Shown: positions 37,375-46,927 of the stretch, one piece after another | Layout: every line of letters begins with the position of its first letter | How positions within the stretch are numbered: the stretch's first letter is position 1 | From: Pimelobacter simplex | Lineage (GTDB): Bacteria; Actinomycetota; Actinomycetes; Propionibacteriales; Nocardioidaceae | Direction of reading: 5' to 3' | NCBI RefSeq assembly: GCF_900114845.1 | Contig: NZ_FOUK01000002.1 | Location: forward strand, 806,001-870,000 | DNA: 64,000 nucleotides | Position numbers and translations under genes: made by a program | The notes under the pieces: model-generated | Told to the model about the DNA's origin: nothing | The model's database searches: none | The model's input: only the letters and a program-made list of their open reading frames with translations

Positions 37375-38064
37375 ATGAGCAGCGATCGCCGGATGGAACG
37401 GCTCCGCGTCGACGTACCGACGCTGGAGCCCGATCCCGCCTTCCTCGGCATGCTCGCCCACCTGAGCGCGTCCTCGGTCCCGGCACCCCCACGAACGGCT
37501 CGGTCATCCGGTCTCCGCCTCGTCGTCGCCATGGCCTCCGTGGCCGTGATCGCGGCGGCCACGTGGGCCGCGGGCATCCCCACCGGCAAGGAGATCCCAC
37601 TCTCCCCTGCCGACGCCCCGACCCAGGTGGATCCCACCGGAACCCCGAGCCCCGGAGACGTCGGAACCCCACACTCCGACGTATCCACGCCCGGCAGCCC
37701 CCTGTCCCCGGGGCTGCCGGGCATCCCCCGCTCCTCGTCGTCGGGTTCGTCGTCGTCGCCGGACGACCGGACGAGCGACCCCGGCACCGACCGGCCCGGG
37801 AGCACGCCGACCGGGCCGGGCCAGCACGGCAAGGGCAACGGCAACGGCAACGGCAAGGGCAACGGGAACGGCAAGGCCAAGGGCCACGAGAAGGGCAAGG
37901 GTCCGGGCCAGGGCAACGGCAAGGGCAACGGCAAGGGCCAGGGCCGCGACCCCGAGCGCCCGCCCGGCAAGGCCGAGGGCAAGGCGAAGGGCAAGGCGAA
38001 GGGCAAGGGCCACGCCGAGCGCGACGAGCGCGACGAGCGCACGGAGCGCCCGATCGGCCGTTGA
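37375..38064 (+). CDS. Membrane partner of an ECF-like sigma factor, module 2
   Basis: This 229-residue protein is a paralogue of the module 1 partner: the N-terminus (MERLRVDVPTLEPDPAFL, then LAHLSASSVPA) and the transmembrane helix (about 45-63, ending TWAAGIPTG) align closely. The outer domain has been replaced by a Ser/Pro/Thr stretch and then a highly repetitive Gly-Asn-Lys tail (GKGNGNGNGKG-type units, then KAKGKAKGKG). Such a basic low-complexity tail could bind wall polymers. The start is ATG at 37375 with AGGCAGG upstream. Confidence 0.75.
   Translation: MSSDRRMERLRVDVPTLEPDPAFLGMLAHLSASSVPAPPRTARSSGLRLVVAMASVAVIAAATWAAGIPTGKEIPLSPADAPTQVDPTGTPSPGDVGTPHSDVSTPGSPLSPGLPGIPRSSSSGSSSSPDDRTSDPGTDRPGSTPTGPGQHGKGNGNGNGKGNGNGKAKGHEKGKGPGQGNGKGNGKGQGRDPERPPGKAEGKAKGKAKGKGHAERDERDERTERPIGR
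37835..38005 (+). repeat. Low-complexity Gly-Asn-Lys coding repeat
   Basis: Repeated GGCAAG/GGCAAC hexamer-like units encode the Gly-Lys/Gly-Asn tail of the module 2 partner. The region is prone to replication slippage, so its length may vary among strains. Confidence 0.7.
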
Positions 38065-38157
38065 GTCGCCCGGAGGGCCCGGGGCAGGCGACAATGAGGC
38101 CGACGCTCCGGGGACGACCTCCGAGCGCGTGCAGGCCATAGGGGTGGGACACGTCTG

Positions 38158-38697
38158 GTGCGAGCCGACGACGAGCTGGTCGCCGCGGCGAAGCGCGGTG
38201 ACGCCGCTGCGTGGCGCGAGCTCTATCGCGCGCACGCGGGCCGGCTGCTGCTCTGGCTCGAGTCCCGGGCCAAGCCCGGCGGCGAGGCGCCCGACGACCT
38301 GGCCGCGGCGGCCTGGCTGGTCGCGGCCGAGCGGGTCGCCGACTTCACCGGGTCCTCGTCCGACTTCGGCGGCTGGCTCTTCGGGATCGCGCGCAACCAC
38401 GCGGCCAACGCCGCACGGCGCGGCGCGACCCGGGCCCGCGGCCTCGAGACGCTCGGCGCCGACGCGACCGTGACCCTGCCGGGCCCGGAGCCGCGGCTGC
38501 TCGCCGACGAGTGGGTCCGCGAGGCACTGGCCGCGCTGCCCCCGCGCGAGCGCGACGTGATCGCCTGCACCGAGGTGCTCGACCTCGACGTCGCCGCGAC
38601 CGCTGCGGCGCTCGGCATGTCCGCGGTCGCCGTCCGGGTGGCCCGGCACCGCGGCCTCAAGCGGCTGCGCGGCGCGCTCGACCACCCCGAATCCTAG
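38158..38697 (+). CDS. ECF-like RNA polymerase sigma factor, module 2
   Basis: This 179-residue sigma factor is paralogous to that of module 1: region 2 (AAWRELYRAHAGRLLLWLES through GWLFGIARNHAANAARR) and region 4 (LPPRERDVIACTEVLDLDV, then AAALGMSAVAVRVARHRGLK) align without large gaps. The start is GTG at 38158; unlike module 1 there is a 93-nt gap after the partner gene. Its stop codon TAG (38695-38697) is the first half of a palindromic operator for the next gene. Confidence 0.88.
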   Translation: MRADDELVAAAKRGDAAAWRELYRAHAGRLLLWLESRAKPGGEAPDDLAAAAWLVAAERVADFTGSSSDFGGWLFGIARNHAANAARRGATRARGLETLGADATVTLPGPEPRLLADEWVREALAALPPRERDVIACTEVLDLDVAATAAALGMSAVAVRVARHRGLKRLRGALDHPES

Positions 38698-38712
38698 AAC
38701 ACGTTCTATTCT
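38695..38712 (+). promoter_or_regulatory. KstR-type palindrome overlapping a leaderless -10
   Basis: TAGAACACGTTCTA (38695-38708) fits the KstR consensus TNNAACNNGTTNNA and is a perfect inverted repeat. It overlaps TATTCT (38707-38712), 6 nt before the ATG at 38719, so binding would block the promoter. Confidence 0.6.
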
Positions 38713-38718
38713 GGACCC

Positions 38719-39492
38719 ATGACGCTGCAGGTCTCCGACGAGAACCGGGTCCGCACCCTGACCCTCGACCGCCCCGAGGCGCTCAACGCCTTCAACGAGG
38801 AGCTCTACGACGCCACCGCCGAGGCGCTCCTCGCCGCGGCGGCCGACCCCGGGGTCGCGGTCGTCCTGCTCACCGGCGCCGGGCGCGCGTTCAGCGCCGG
38901 CACCGACCTCCTCGAGATGCACCGGATGGCGACCGACCCGGACTTCGTCCGCGGCACCCACGGGTTCATCGGCCTGGTCGACGCGCTCGTCGACTTCCCC
39001 AAGCCGCTCGTCGTCGCCGTCAACGGGCTCGGGCTCGGGATCGGAGCGACGATCCTCGGCTTCGCCGACCTCGGGCTGATGTCCACCGAGGCCCGGCTCA
39101 AGTGCCCGTTCACCTCGCTCGGAGTCGCGCCGGAGGCGGCGTCGTCGTACCTGTTCCCGGCGCTGGTCGGCCGCCAGGACGCCGCCTGGGTGCTGCTGTC
39201 CGCCGAGTGGATCAGCGCCGACGAGGCCCGGGCGATGGGCCTGGTCCGGACGGTCTGCGCACCCGCGGACCTGCTCCCCACCGCCCGCGCTCAGGCCGAG
39301 CTGCTCGCGCGCCGTCCCATCGCCTCGCTGGTGGCGGTCAAGCGGACCATGACCGAGCCGCACCGCGCCGCCATCCGCGCGGCCCGGGACCGGGAGAACG
39401 CCGCCTTCGCCGAGCTGATGGGCGGCCCCGCGAACCTCGAGGCGCTCGCCGCCTTCGCCGAGGGCCGCGAGCCCGACTTCAGCGGCTGCTGA
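38719..39492 (+). CDS. Enoyl-CoA hydratase/isomerase family protein
   Basis: This 257-residue crotonase-fold enzyme probably hydrates or isomerises an enoyl-CoA in fatty acid or sterol side-chain breakdown. The N-terminal LTLDRPEALNAFNEELYD, the oxyanion segment GRAFSAGTDL, and the second segment VNGLGLGIGATILGFADLGL are typical. At the usual first glutamate position the sequence reads CPFTSLGVAPEAASSY, where Glu of PEA could be catalytic. The gene ends 14 nt into a convergent overlap with the thioesterase gene. A KstR-like box controls its promoter. Confidence 0.88.
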   Translation: MTLQVSDENRVRTLTLDRPEALNAFNEELYDATAEALLAAAADPGVAVVLLTGAGRAFSAGTDLLEMHRMATDPDFVRGTHGFIGLVDALVDFPKPLVVAVNGLGLGIGATILGFADLGLMSTEARLKCPFTSLGVAPEAASSYLFPALVGRQDAAWVLLSAEWISADEARAMGLVRTVCAPADLLPTARAQAELLARRPIASLVAVKRTMTEPHRAAIRAARDRENAAFAELMGGPANLEALAAFAEGREPDFSGC

Positions 39493-40375
39493 CCAGCTCG
39501 CCGAGCGTGTCGAGGAGCGCCTCGCGGAAGCCCGGCGGCGGCGTCATCGACCGCTGCGTCTCGATGTCGAAGAACACGAGCACCACCTTCGAGCGCGCCA
39601 GCACCGCACCCTCCGGTGCGCCGCCGGTGCCGTCGGTGATCTCGGACTCGATCACCATCGACTTCGTGCCGACGTGGGAGATCACCGACCACGCGTCGTA
39701 GGGCTGGGGGCGCAGGACGATCGGCGCGAGGTACTCCACGTCGGCCTGGGCGATCACGCTCGCCACCCGCGGGAAGCCCTGCAGGCCCTGCTGGAGCCGG
39801 CGGATCGACGCGATCCGCGCCTCCTGGAAGTACTCGAAGTACTTCACGTTGTTGACGTGGCGGTAGATGTCGAGGTCCGAGAAGCGCACCTGCACCGGGT
39901 AGTGCGCGGCGTGCTCGCGCGGCACGTCCACCTTGACCGGGCGCGAGCGCTCGCCGAGCGCGGCGTACGGCAGCAGCGCATCGCGTTCCTGCTCGGCCAG
40001 CCGCCGCGGCAGGCCGGTCTCGAGCACGAACGGCGCGAGCACCGTGCGCGCCCGGACGTAGACGGTCCGGGTGCCGTCGGCGTCCTCCTGGAAGATCTCG
40101 TGGTCGAGCGTGAAGCTCGCCGTGCGGATCTCGCTCACCCACGACTCGATCGCCACCGACTGGAAGCGGAAGCGCAGCGGCGCCCGGAAGGTCACCTCGT
40201 GCCGGACGACGACGTACGCGTCGCCGTGGTGGGCCTCGACCCCCGCGGCCTGGCGGCAGGCGTGGAGCAGGGCGCTGCGCGCCTCCTGGAGGTAGTCGAC
40301 GTACTTCACGTTGTTGACGTGGTTGAGCTGGTCGATGTCTCCCCAGCGCAGGGGGCAGTCGTAGCGGTGCCGCAC
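39479..40375 (-). CDS. Double-hotdog acyl-CoA thioesterase
   Basis: This 298-residue protein contains two hotdog domains. Each begins with the 4-hydroxybenzoyl-CoA thioesterase-type motif: first RWGDIDQLNHVNNVKYVDYL (about 10-30), later RFSDLDIYRHVNNVKYFEYF (about 158-178). The aspartate and HVNN stretches form the active site. It would release free acid from acyl-CoA. I place the start at GTG 40375 because the fold begins immediately after; an ATG at 40438 is possible. It is divergent from the thiolase gene and convergent with the hydratase gene. Confidence 0.88.
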   Translation of the reverse strand: MRHRYDCPLRWGDIDQLNHVNNVKYVDYLQEARSALLHACRQAAGVEAHHGDAYVVVRHEVTFRAPLRFRFQSVAIESWVSEIRTASFTLDHEIFQEDADGTRTVYVRARTVLAPFVLETGLPRRLAEQERDALLPYAALGERSRPVKVDVPREHAAHYPVQVRFSDLDIYRHVNNVKYFEYFQEARIASIRRLQQGLQGFPRVASVIAQADVEYLAPIVLRPQPYDAWSVISHVGTKSMVIESEITDGTGGAPEGAVLARSKVVLVFFDIETQRSMTPPPGFREALLDTLGELVSSR

Positions 40376-40455
40376 GCCTGCATGCTTCCACGGGAGCGGC
40401 CCGGACCGGGGGTGGGATCCGCATGGAGGGACCGCCATGTGGGATCGGCCACCAG

Positions 40456-40469
40456 TGCAACCTGTTCCA
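40456..40469. promoter_or_regulatory. Second KstR-type box between thioesterase and thiolase genes
   Basis: TGCAACCTGTTCCA fits TNNAACNNGTTNNA, with one mismatch in its outer symmetry. It lies between divergent genes, upstream of a TACGCT box (40482-40487) and a GAGGAG site for the thiolase. Confidence 0.55.
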
Positions 40470-40524
40470 GGCCGGCCGCACTACGCTGTGCAGGTTCTTC
40501 CTGTCACCGCACCGAGGAGTCTCC

Positions 40525-41739
40525 ATGCCCGAGGCCGTCATCGTTTCAGCCGCCCGCACGCCCATCGGCCGTGCCAACAAGGGCTCGCTCAAGGACTTCC
40601 GGCCCGACGACCTGACCGCGTTCATCGCGAAGGCCGCGCTCGACAAGATCCCCGCTCTCGACCCCAACGACGTCGACGACTTCCTGCTCGGCTGCGGCCT
40701 GCCCGGCGGTGAGGCCGGCAACAACATGGCCCGCGTCGTCACCAGCCTGATGGGCTACGAGATCCCCGGCGCCACCATCACCCGGTACTGCTCCTCGTCG
40801 GTGCAGACCTCCCGGATGGCCTTCCACGCGATCAAGGCCGGCGAGGGCGACGTCTTCATCTCCGCCGGCGTCGAGACCGTCTCGCGCTTCCAGTTCGGCA
40901 CCTCGGACCACATCCCGAACACCAAGAACCCCCTCTTCGCCGACGCCCAGCAGCGCACCGAGGAGTACGCCGCCGGCGGCAAGGACTGGCACGACCCCCG
41001 CGAGGACGGCCAGCTCCCCGACATCTACATCGCGATGGGCCAGACCGCCGAGAACGTCGCCCGGATGCGCGGCCTCAAGCGCGAGGACCTCGACCACTTC
41101 GCCGTCCGCTCGCAGAACCTCGCCGAGAAGTCCATCAACGACGGCTTCTGGGCCCGCGAGATCACCCCCGTCACCCTCGCCGACGGCACCGTCGTCTCCG
41201 CGGACGACGGCCCGCGCGCCGGCGTCACCTACGACGCCATCTCGCAGCTCCAGCCGGTCTTCCGGCCCGACGGCGTCGTCACCGCAGGCAACTGCTGCCC
41301 GCTCAACGACGGCGCGGCCGCGGTCGTCATCATGTCCGACACGAAGGCTGCCGAGCTGGGCCTCACTCCCCTCGCCCGGATCGTCTCCACCGGCGTCTCC
41401 GGCCTCTCCCCTGAGATCATGGGCCTGGGCCCGGTCGAGGCCACCCGCAACGCCCTCAAGCACGCCAACATGACCATCGACGACATCGACCTCGCCGAGA
41501 TCAACGAGGCCTTCGCCGCCCAGGTCCTCCCCTCCGCCGAGGACCTCGGCATCCCGATCGAGAAGCTCAACGTCAACGGCGGCTCCATCGCCGTGGGCCA
41601 CCCCTTCGGCATGACCGGCGCCCGCCTGCAGAACACCCTGCTCAACTCGCTGCAGTGGCACGACAAGTCCACCGGCCTGATCACCATGTGCGTCGGTGGC
41701 GGCCAGGGCATGGCGATGATCCTGGAGCGGCTGTCCTGA
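40525..41739 (+). CDS. Acetyl-CoA acetyltransferase (thiolase)
   Basis: This 404-residue thiolase cleaves 3-ketoacyl-CoA with CoA, or condenses two acetyl-CoA. The nucleophile is Cys89 (ITRYCSSSVQ), with His359 in NGGSIAVGHPFGMTG and Cys389 in MCVGGGQGM completing the site. The start is ATG at 40525, with GAGGAG about 6 nt upstream. Together with the neighbouring hydratase and thioesterase it forms a beta-oxidation-like set flanked by KstR-type boxes. Whether it serves sterols or fatty acids is not decided by sequence. Confidence 0.95.
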   Translation: MPEAVIVSAARTPIGRANKGSLKDFRPDDLTAFIAKAALDKIPALDPNDVDDFLLGCGLPGGEAGNNMARVVTSLMGYEIPGATITRYCSSSVQTSRMAFHAIKAGEGDVFISAGVETVSRFQFGTSDHIPNTKNPLFADAQQRTEEYAAGGKDWHDPREDGQLPDIYIAMGQTAENVARMRGLKREDLDHFAVRSQNLAEKSINDGFWAREITPVTLADGTVVSADDGPRAGVTYDAISQLQPVFRPDGVVTAGNCCPLNDGAAAVVIMSDTKAAELGLTPLARIVSTGVSGLSPEIMGLGPVEATRNALKHANMTIDDIDLAEINEAFAAQVLPSAEDLGIPIEKLNVNGGSIAVGHPFGMTGARLQNTLLNSLQWHDKSTGLITMCVGGGQGMAMILERLS

Positions 41740-41775
41740 GCGGACGCCGTACCTGAGCCTGTCGGTGGCGGGCCG

Positions 41776-41781
41776 TACCTT
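41776..41781 (+). promoter_or_regulatory. Candidate leaderless -10 box of the GNAT gene
   Basis: TACCTT, 7 nt before the ATG at 41789. Confidence 0.4.
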
Positions 41782-41788
41782 GCCGTGC

Positions 41789-42370
41789 ATGAGCACGGAG
41801 ATCGAGGTACGGCCCGCCGTCGTTTTCGACGACGTCCGGGCGCTGGTCGGCCCCAAGCGCGACGACGCCAGCGTCTGCTGGTGCCTGAGCTACCGCATCC
41901 CCTCGAAGATCAACAACGCGATGCGCGGGCAGGAGCGTGGCCGGTTCGTGGCCGAGCTCCTCGAGCAGGGACCGCTCGGCGTGCTCGCCTACCGCGACGA
42001 CGTCCCCGTCGGCTGGGCCGCCGTCGCCCCGCGCGCCGACACCACCTTCGCCCGCAACCGGAAGATCCCCCGCGTCGACGACCTGCCGGTCTGGTCGGTG
42101 TGGTGCATCCGGGTCCGGCCCGGTCACCGCGGCCAGGGCATCTCGCACGCCCTCATCCAGGGTGCCGTCGCCTTCGCCCGCGACAACGGCGCCCCCGCGC
42201 TCGAGGCCTACCCCCTCGACAACGGCGACGCCAAGGTCGACCAGACCATGGCCTACGCCGGGCTGCGCGCGAACTTCGAGGCGGCCGGCTTCCGCTGGGC
42301 CGCCGACACGACGTCCGTGCTCAGCGGCCATCCGCGCGTGCTCCTCCGGCACGACCTCGCCCAGCCCTAG
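41789..42370 (+). CDS. GNAT-family N-acetyltransferase
   Basis: This 193-residue single-domain acetyltransferase has the acetyl-CoA-binding loop VRPGHRGQGISHALIQGAV (about 110-128), preceded by the strand WSVWCIRV, and ends with FEAAGFRWAA. Cysteines near the N-terminus (VCWCLSYRIP) are typical of one actinobacterial subgroup. The acceptor is unknown. The ATG at 41789 seems leaderless. The next gene (MarR) follows at 10 nt, with its own TANNNT box. Confidence 0.87.
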   Translation: MSTEIEVRPAVVFDDVRALVGPKRDDASVCWCLSYRIPSKINNAMRGQERGRFVAELLEQGPLGVLAYRDDVPVGWAAVAPRADTTFARNRKIPRVDDLPVWSVWCIRVRPGHRGQGISHALIQGAVAFARDNGAPALEAYPLDNGDAKVDQTMAYAGLRANFEAAGFRWAADTTSVLSGHPRVLLRHDLAQP

Positions 42371-42373
42371 ACT
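42368..42373 (+). promoter_or_regulatory. Candidate leaderless -10 box of the MarR gene
   Basis: TAGACT, 7 nt before the ATG at 42381; it overlaps the stop codon of the GNAT gene. Confidence 0.4.
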
Positions 42374-42380
42374 GACGCGG

Positions 42381-42893
42381 ATGACTGACGAGACCGCCGC
42401 CTCCCCGGCCGCCGCCGGCGATGAGCCGCGGTGGCTCGACGAGGACCAGCAGCGCACCTGGCGCTCCTTCCTGCTCGGCACCACGCTCCTCCTCGACCGG
42501 ATCGACGAGGACCTGCGCCGCCAGCACGGCCTGTCCGCCGTCGAGTACGAGATCCTCGTCCGCCTCTCCGAGTCCGAGGGCCGCCTCCGGATGGCCCAGC
42601 TCGCCGCCGCCCTCGCCCACAGCCGCAGCCGCGTGACCCACACGGTCAAGCGGATGGAGCGGGCCGGACTCGTCCAGCGCGAGGAGTCCTCCGAGGACGG
42701 CCGCGGCGTCGACTGCCGCCTCACCGACGCCGGCGCCGCCATGCTCACCCTCGCCGCACCCGGCCACGTCGAGACCGTCCGGCAGTCGCTCATCGACCTG
42801 GTTGCGCCCGGTGACCTCGACGCACTCGGACGGGTGATGGACGCGGTGTGCGACCAGCTGATCTGCGCCTATCCGGAGCGTGAGATCCGCTAG
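42381..42893 (+). CDS. MarR-family transcriptional regulator
   Basis: This 170-residue regulator has a winged helix-turn-helix: LSAVEYEILVRLSESEGRLR, then MAQLAAALAHSRSRVTHTVK as the recognition region, and the wing ESSEDGRGVDCRLTDAG with its conserved acidic/basic residues. MarR proteins usually bind palindromes as dimers and respond to small aromatic or oxidant ligands. No clear operator is visible nearby. A 173-nt region without a gene follows (42894-43066); I see no terminator or other feature in it. Confidence 0.9.
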   Translation: MTDETAASPAAAGDEPRWLDEDQQRTWRSFLLGTTLLLDRIDEDLRRQHGLSAVEYEILVRLSESEGRLRMAQLAAALAHSRSRVTHTVKRMERAGLVQREESSEDGRGVDCRLTDAGAAMLTLAAPGHVETVRQSLIDLVAPGDLDALGRVMDAVCDQLICAYPEREIR

Positions 42894-43066
42894 TTGGGCA
42901 GGCCTGCGGGCCTGTGGGCTGGCGGTCGGTTGGCGGGCCGGAGCGCCGCGCCTTCTTGCCGAGGTGGTGGAGGATGCGCGCCGGCTTCGGCGCTTCTCGG
43001 GTCGGGGGCTTCTTTACTGATGGCGTGGTGGCGCGCCGCAGGGGTTGAAGTACCTGGTTGCGGTGA

Positions 43067-44359
43067 TCAGTGGGTTGCGGGTGGCTGCCGGTACACCCCT
43101 GGCTCGGGGTCGTCAGCATCATCCGAGTGCTCGACCGGATGTGTTCCGCGGTGACTCACCTCGAAGTGGAAGCCCGCCGGGCTTCGCCACAGGTACGTGC
43201 CGAGCTTGGTGACCTGGTAGCGCCATCGGCTGTGGGTCTTCGCGCGATGGTGGCGCCGGCACAAGGGGACGAGGTTGCAGGGGCAGGTCGGCCCGCCTTG
43301 GCCGTGGGGTGTTGCGTGGTCGAGGTCGCAACGCGTGGCTGGCCGGGTGCAGTACGGGAAGCGGCAGGTGTGGTCGCGGAGCTCGACCTGCTGACGGTGA
43401 CGGTCCGGGATCTCGTAGGCCGTCACCGGCACATGCCCGGCCACGTCGATCACCGGCCGGACCAGCACGGACACCCCGGGCTGGGCCAGCCACTCACGGA
43501 TCTGCTCGGCGCTGATCGGGGTCTGGTCCCACCGGCCGACCGGGTTCTCGCCGGCCAGCGTCGCCTGCGTGATGTGGAGGTTCAGGACGGCCCGGCGAGC
43601 GGGGGCTGCGTCGGGGCCGAGGTCGAGGGTGAGGTCGTTGCGGGCCAGGTCGCCGAGGGCTTGGGAGCGGCGCACGTCCAGGCTCGCCTCATTGCCCAGC
43701 CGGCCCAGCAGCGTGGCCCGGCGGCTGATCGCGTCGTCCAGGTCACGGCCGTCGGCGGCGTCGAGGAGACCGTCGATCGACACCAGCCCGTTGCCGTCGG
43801 GTGCCCCGACCTCGACGTAGCGGTGGTCAGTCGCCGCCGTCCGCTCGGCCTCGTACCGCTCCGGGTCGAAGCGGATGACCGCCTCCGCAATGAGCCGCTC
43901 GAGCTGGGCCCAGCCGACTCCGGTGGCGTTGAAGAGCTGGCGGTCGACGAAGGCGGCGGCATCGGGGCAGAGGGGGCGGGTGGCTTCGGCGATCCGTTCG
44001 GCGCGCCAGGGGGCCAGACGGCCGGCGACCACTGAGGCATAGACCTGCGGCAGGCGCCACGCACATTCGAGCACCCGGCCGACGTAGACCCGGCCGCCAT
44101 CGGGGGAACGGCCGAGCACCGCCACGAGCTCCATGAGTGCGAACTCCGAGACTAGCGGGGCGCCCTCGCCGGCGATCGGCAGGCCGGTGTCGACGAATCG
44201 GTCCCGGATGGTTGCCGCACCCACCGCCTCAGCCCCGGCCGAGCCGGCCACCACGTTGCCCGCGGCCCATTCCACGATGCCTGCCCACTCCCGCACCACC
44301 GACTCCTCGCGCCCGCGCACCTCCGCCCGGAGGTCGGCGAGAAGGGTGGTCGAAGTCAT
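43067..44359 (-). CDS. DUF222/HNH endonuclease-domain protein
   Basis: This 430-residue protein has the long helical DUF222 domain (about 1-310) followed by an HNH nuclease motif (about 330-375: CRFPYCTRPATRCDLDHATP, then NLVPLCRRHHRAKTH), with paired cysteines expected to bind zinc. It belongs to the multicopy actinobacterial 13E12-like family. Members are common in Nocardioides-like genomes and may be mobile, but no terminal repeats are visible around this copy. Activity is unproven. The ATG at 44359 lacks a strong ribosome-binding site. Confidence 0.88.
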   Translation of the reverse strand: MTSTTLLADLRAEVRGREESVVREWAGIVEWAAGNVVAGSAGAEAVGAATIRDRFVDTGLPIAGEGAPLVSEFALMELVAVLGRSPDGGRVYVGRVLECAWRLPQVYASVVAGRLAPWRAERIAEATRPLCPDAAAFVDRQLFNATGVGWAQLERLIAEAVIRFDPERYEAERTAATDHRYVEVGAPDGNGLVSIDGLLDAADGRDLDDAISRRATLLGRLGNEASLDVRRSQALGDLARNDLTLDLGPDAAPARRAVLNLHITQATLAGENPVGRWDQTPISAEQIREWLAQPGVSVLVRPVIDVAGHVPVTAYEIPDRHRQQVELRDHTCRFPYCTRPATRCDLDHATPHGQGGPTCPCNLVPLCRRHHRAKTHSRWRYQVTKLGTYLWRSPAGFHFEVSHRGTHPVEHSDDADDPEPGVYRQPPATH

Positions 44360-44399
44360 ACCTGTATTAGATCAGGAGGGTCCGACACAACCCGAAAAC

Positions 44400-44447
44400 G
44401 ACCTCCGGGGCCGCAGGCTGGTCGACAGCGCTGCGGCCCCGGAGGTC
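44400..44447 (-). terminator. 17-bp hairpin terminator of ettA
   Basis: GACCTCCGGGGCCGCAG (44400-44416) pairs perfectly with 44431-44447 around a partly structured loop. On the minus strand the stem is followed by GTTTTCG, which suits termination of ettA. Confidence 0.85.
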
Positions 44448-44472
44448 TTTGTCTCGTCTCCGACTTGTCTGA

Positions 44473-46155
<1,683 letters not shown>

Positions 46156-46162
46156 GGGCCCA

Positions 46163-46168
46163 AGGCTA
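46163..46168 (-). promoter_or_regulatory. Candidate leaderless -10 box of ettA
   Basis: TAGCCT on the minus strand, 7 nt before the ettA ATG. Confidence 0.45.
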
Positions 46169-46300
46169 CGCAGCATCGGCCGGATCACGGTGGTCGGGGT
46201 CGCTCGGGATGACGGTCGTCGGGGGCCGGTGGCGCGGGCGGACGACTGGGCGGACGCGGCGGTGCCGGCGGGGCCGGCCGCGGGAGCGGCGGGGCGGCGG

Positions 46301-46723
46301 TCATGCGGCGGCGCTCCGGCCGGCGTCGGGACGCGCGGCCTCGACGGCGTCGGCTGGCGCGGCGGCCGCCTTGACGAAGGTCGCCACCCCGCGGGTGAGG
46401 TCGTGCCCGAGCGTGAGCGCGTCGATCTCGACGGCGACGGCCTCGAGCCCGTGCTTGTTGACGTAGGTGCGGTGGGTCAGCCGCCCGTGGACGACGACCG
46501 GGTCGCCCTGGTGGAGCGAGGCGGCGGCGTGGGCCGCGAGCCGGCGCCAGGCGCTGACGCCGTACCACTGGGTCTCACCGTCGACCCACTCTCCGGTGGT
46601 GCGGCTGAAGTGGCGCGGCGTGCAGCCCACCCGGAAGCTGAGCACCGGGACGCCGCCGACCTCGCGCGTGGTCGGGACGTTGCCGATCCAGCCCTGGACG
46701 GTGACCAGCGTGGCGTTGGTCAT
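46301..46723 (-). CDS. Single-stranded DNA-binding protein paralogue
   Basis: This 140-residue protein has an OB-fold SSB domain (about 3-110: VTVQGWIGNVPTTREVGGVP, WVDGETQWYGVSAWR, GDPVVVHGRLTHRTYV). Unlike the main replicative SSB it lacks a Gly-rich linker and the acidic DDDIPF-like tip, ending in RSAAA instead. It is therefore likely an accessory SSB, as found in other actinobacteria for sporulation or competence roles. ATG at 46723 has GAGAGGAGAGCC upstream; a GTG start 19 codons earlier is possible but lies within unlikely coding sequence. Confidence 0.85.
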   Translation of the reverse strand: MTNATLVTVQGWIGNVPTTREVGGVPVLSFRVGCTPRHFSRTTGEWVDGETQWYGVSAWRRLAAHAAASLHQGDPVVVHGRLTHRTYVNKHGLEAVAVEIDALTLGHDLTRGVATFVKAAAAPADAVEAARPDAGRSAAA

Positions 46724-46835
46724 GAGGCTCTCCTCTCGTGGGGGCCCGGTCGGGGGTGACCGGGCGGGAGACGAGTCCACGCCACGAGGAGGAGGAAGCG
46801 GGTCCGGGAGGGCTCCGCCTGGGGAGAGAGCACCG

Positions 46836-46869
46836 CCGGTCCCCCGGCTGTGGAGAGCCGAGGGACCGG
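46836..46869 (-). terminator. Imperfect hairpin downstream of the GTPase operon
   Basis: CCGGTCCC and GGGACCGG flank a second short stem (GGCT/AGCC) in the gap between the SSB gene and the YfjP-like GTPase gene. No T-run follows. A CGCCTG/CAGGCG hairpin (46877-46891) lies beside it. The rest of this 204-nt gap shows nothing else. Confidence 0.4.
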
Positions 46870-46927
46870 GAGGGGACGCCTGGGTCAGGCGTGACGATCA
46901 GAGGAGCCCGAAGGAGCCCGGAGGAGG

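Noticed and set aside
37835..38005. A CRISPR-like or tandem-repeat array
   Set aside because: The repetition is in-frame coding low complexity (Gly-Asn-Lys) inside a long open frame; there are no unique spacers.
43067..44359. The DUF222/HNH gene as part of a mobile element
   Set aside because: No inverted repeats, target duplications, transposase or integrase are visible around it; the family is multicopy in actinobacterial chromosomes.
46724..46780. A 19-residue N-terminal extension of the SSB-like protein from a GTG at 46780
   Set aside because: The extension is Pro/Ser-rich and out of family, and a good ribosome-binding site lies just before the ATG at 46723.
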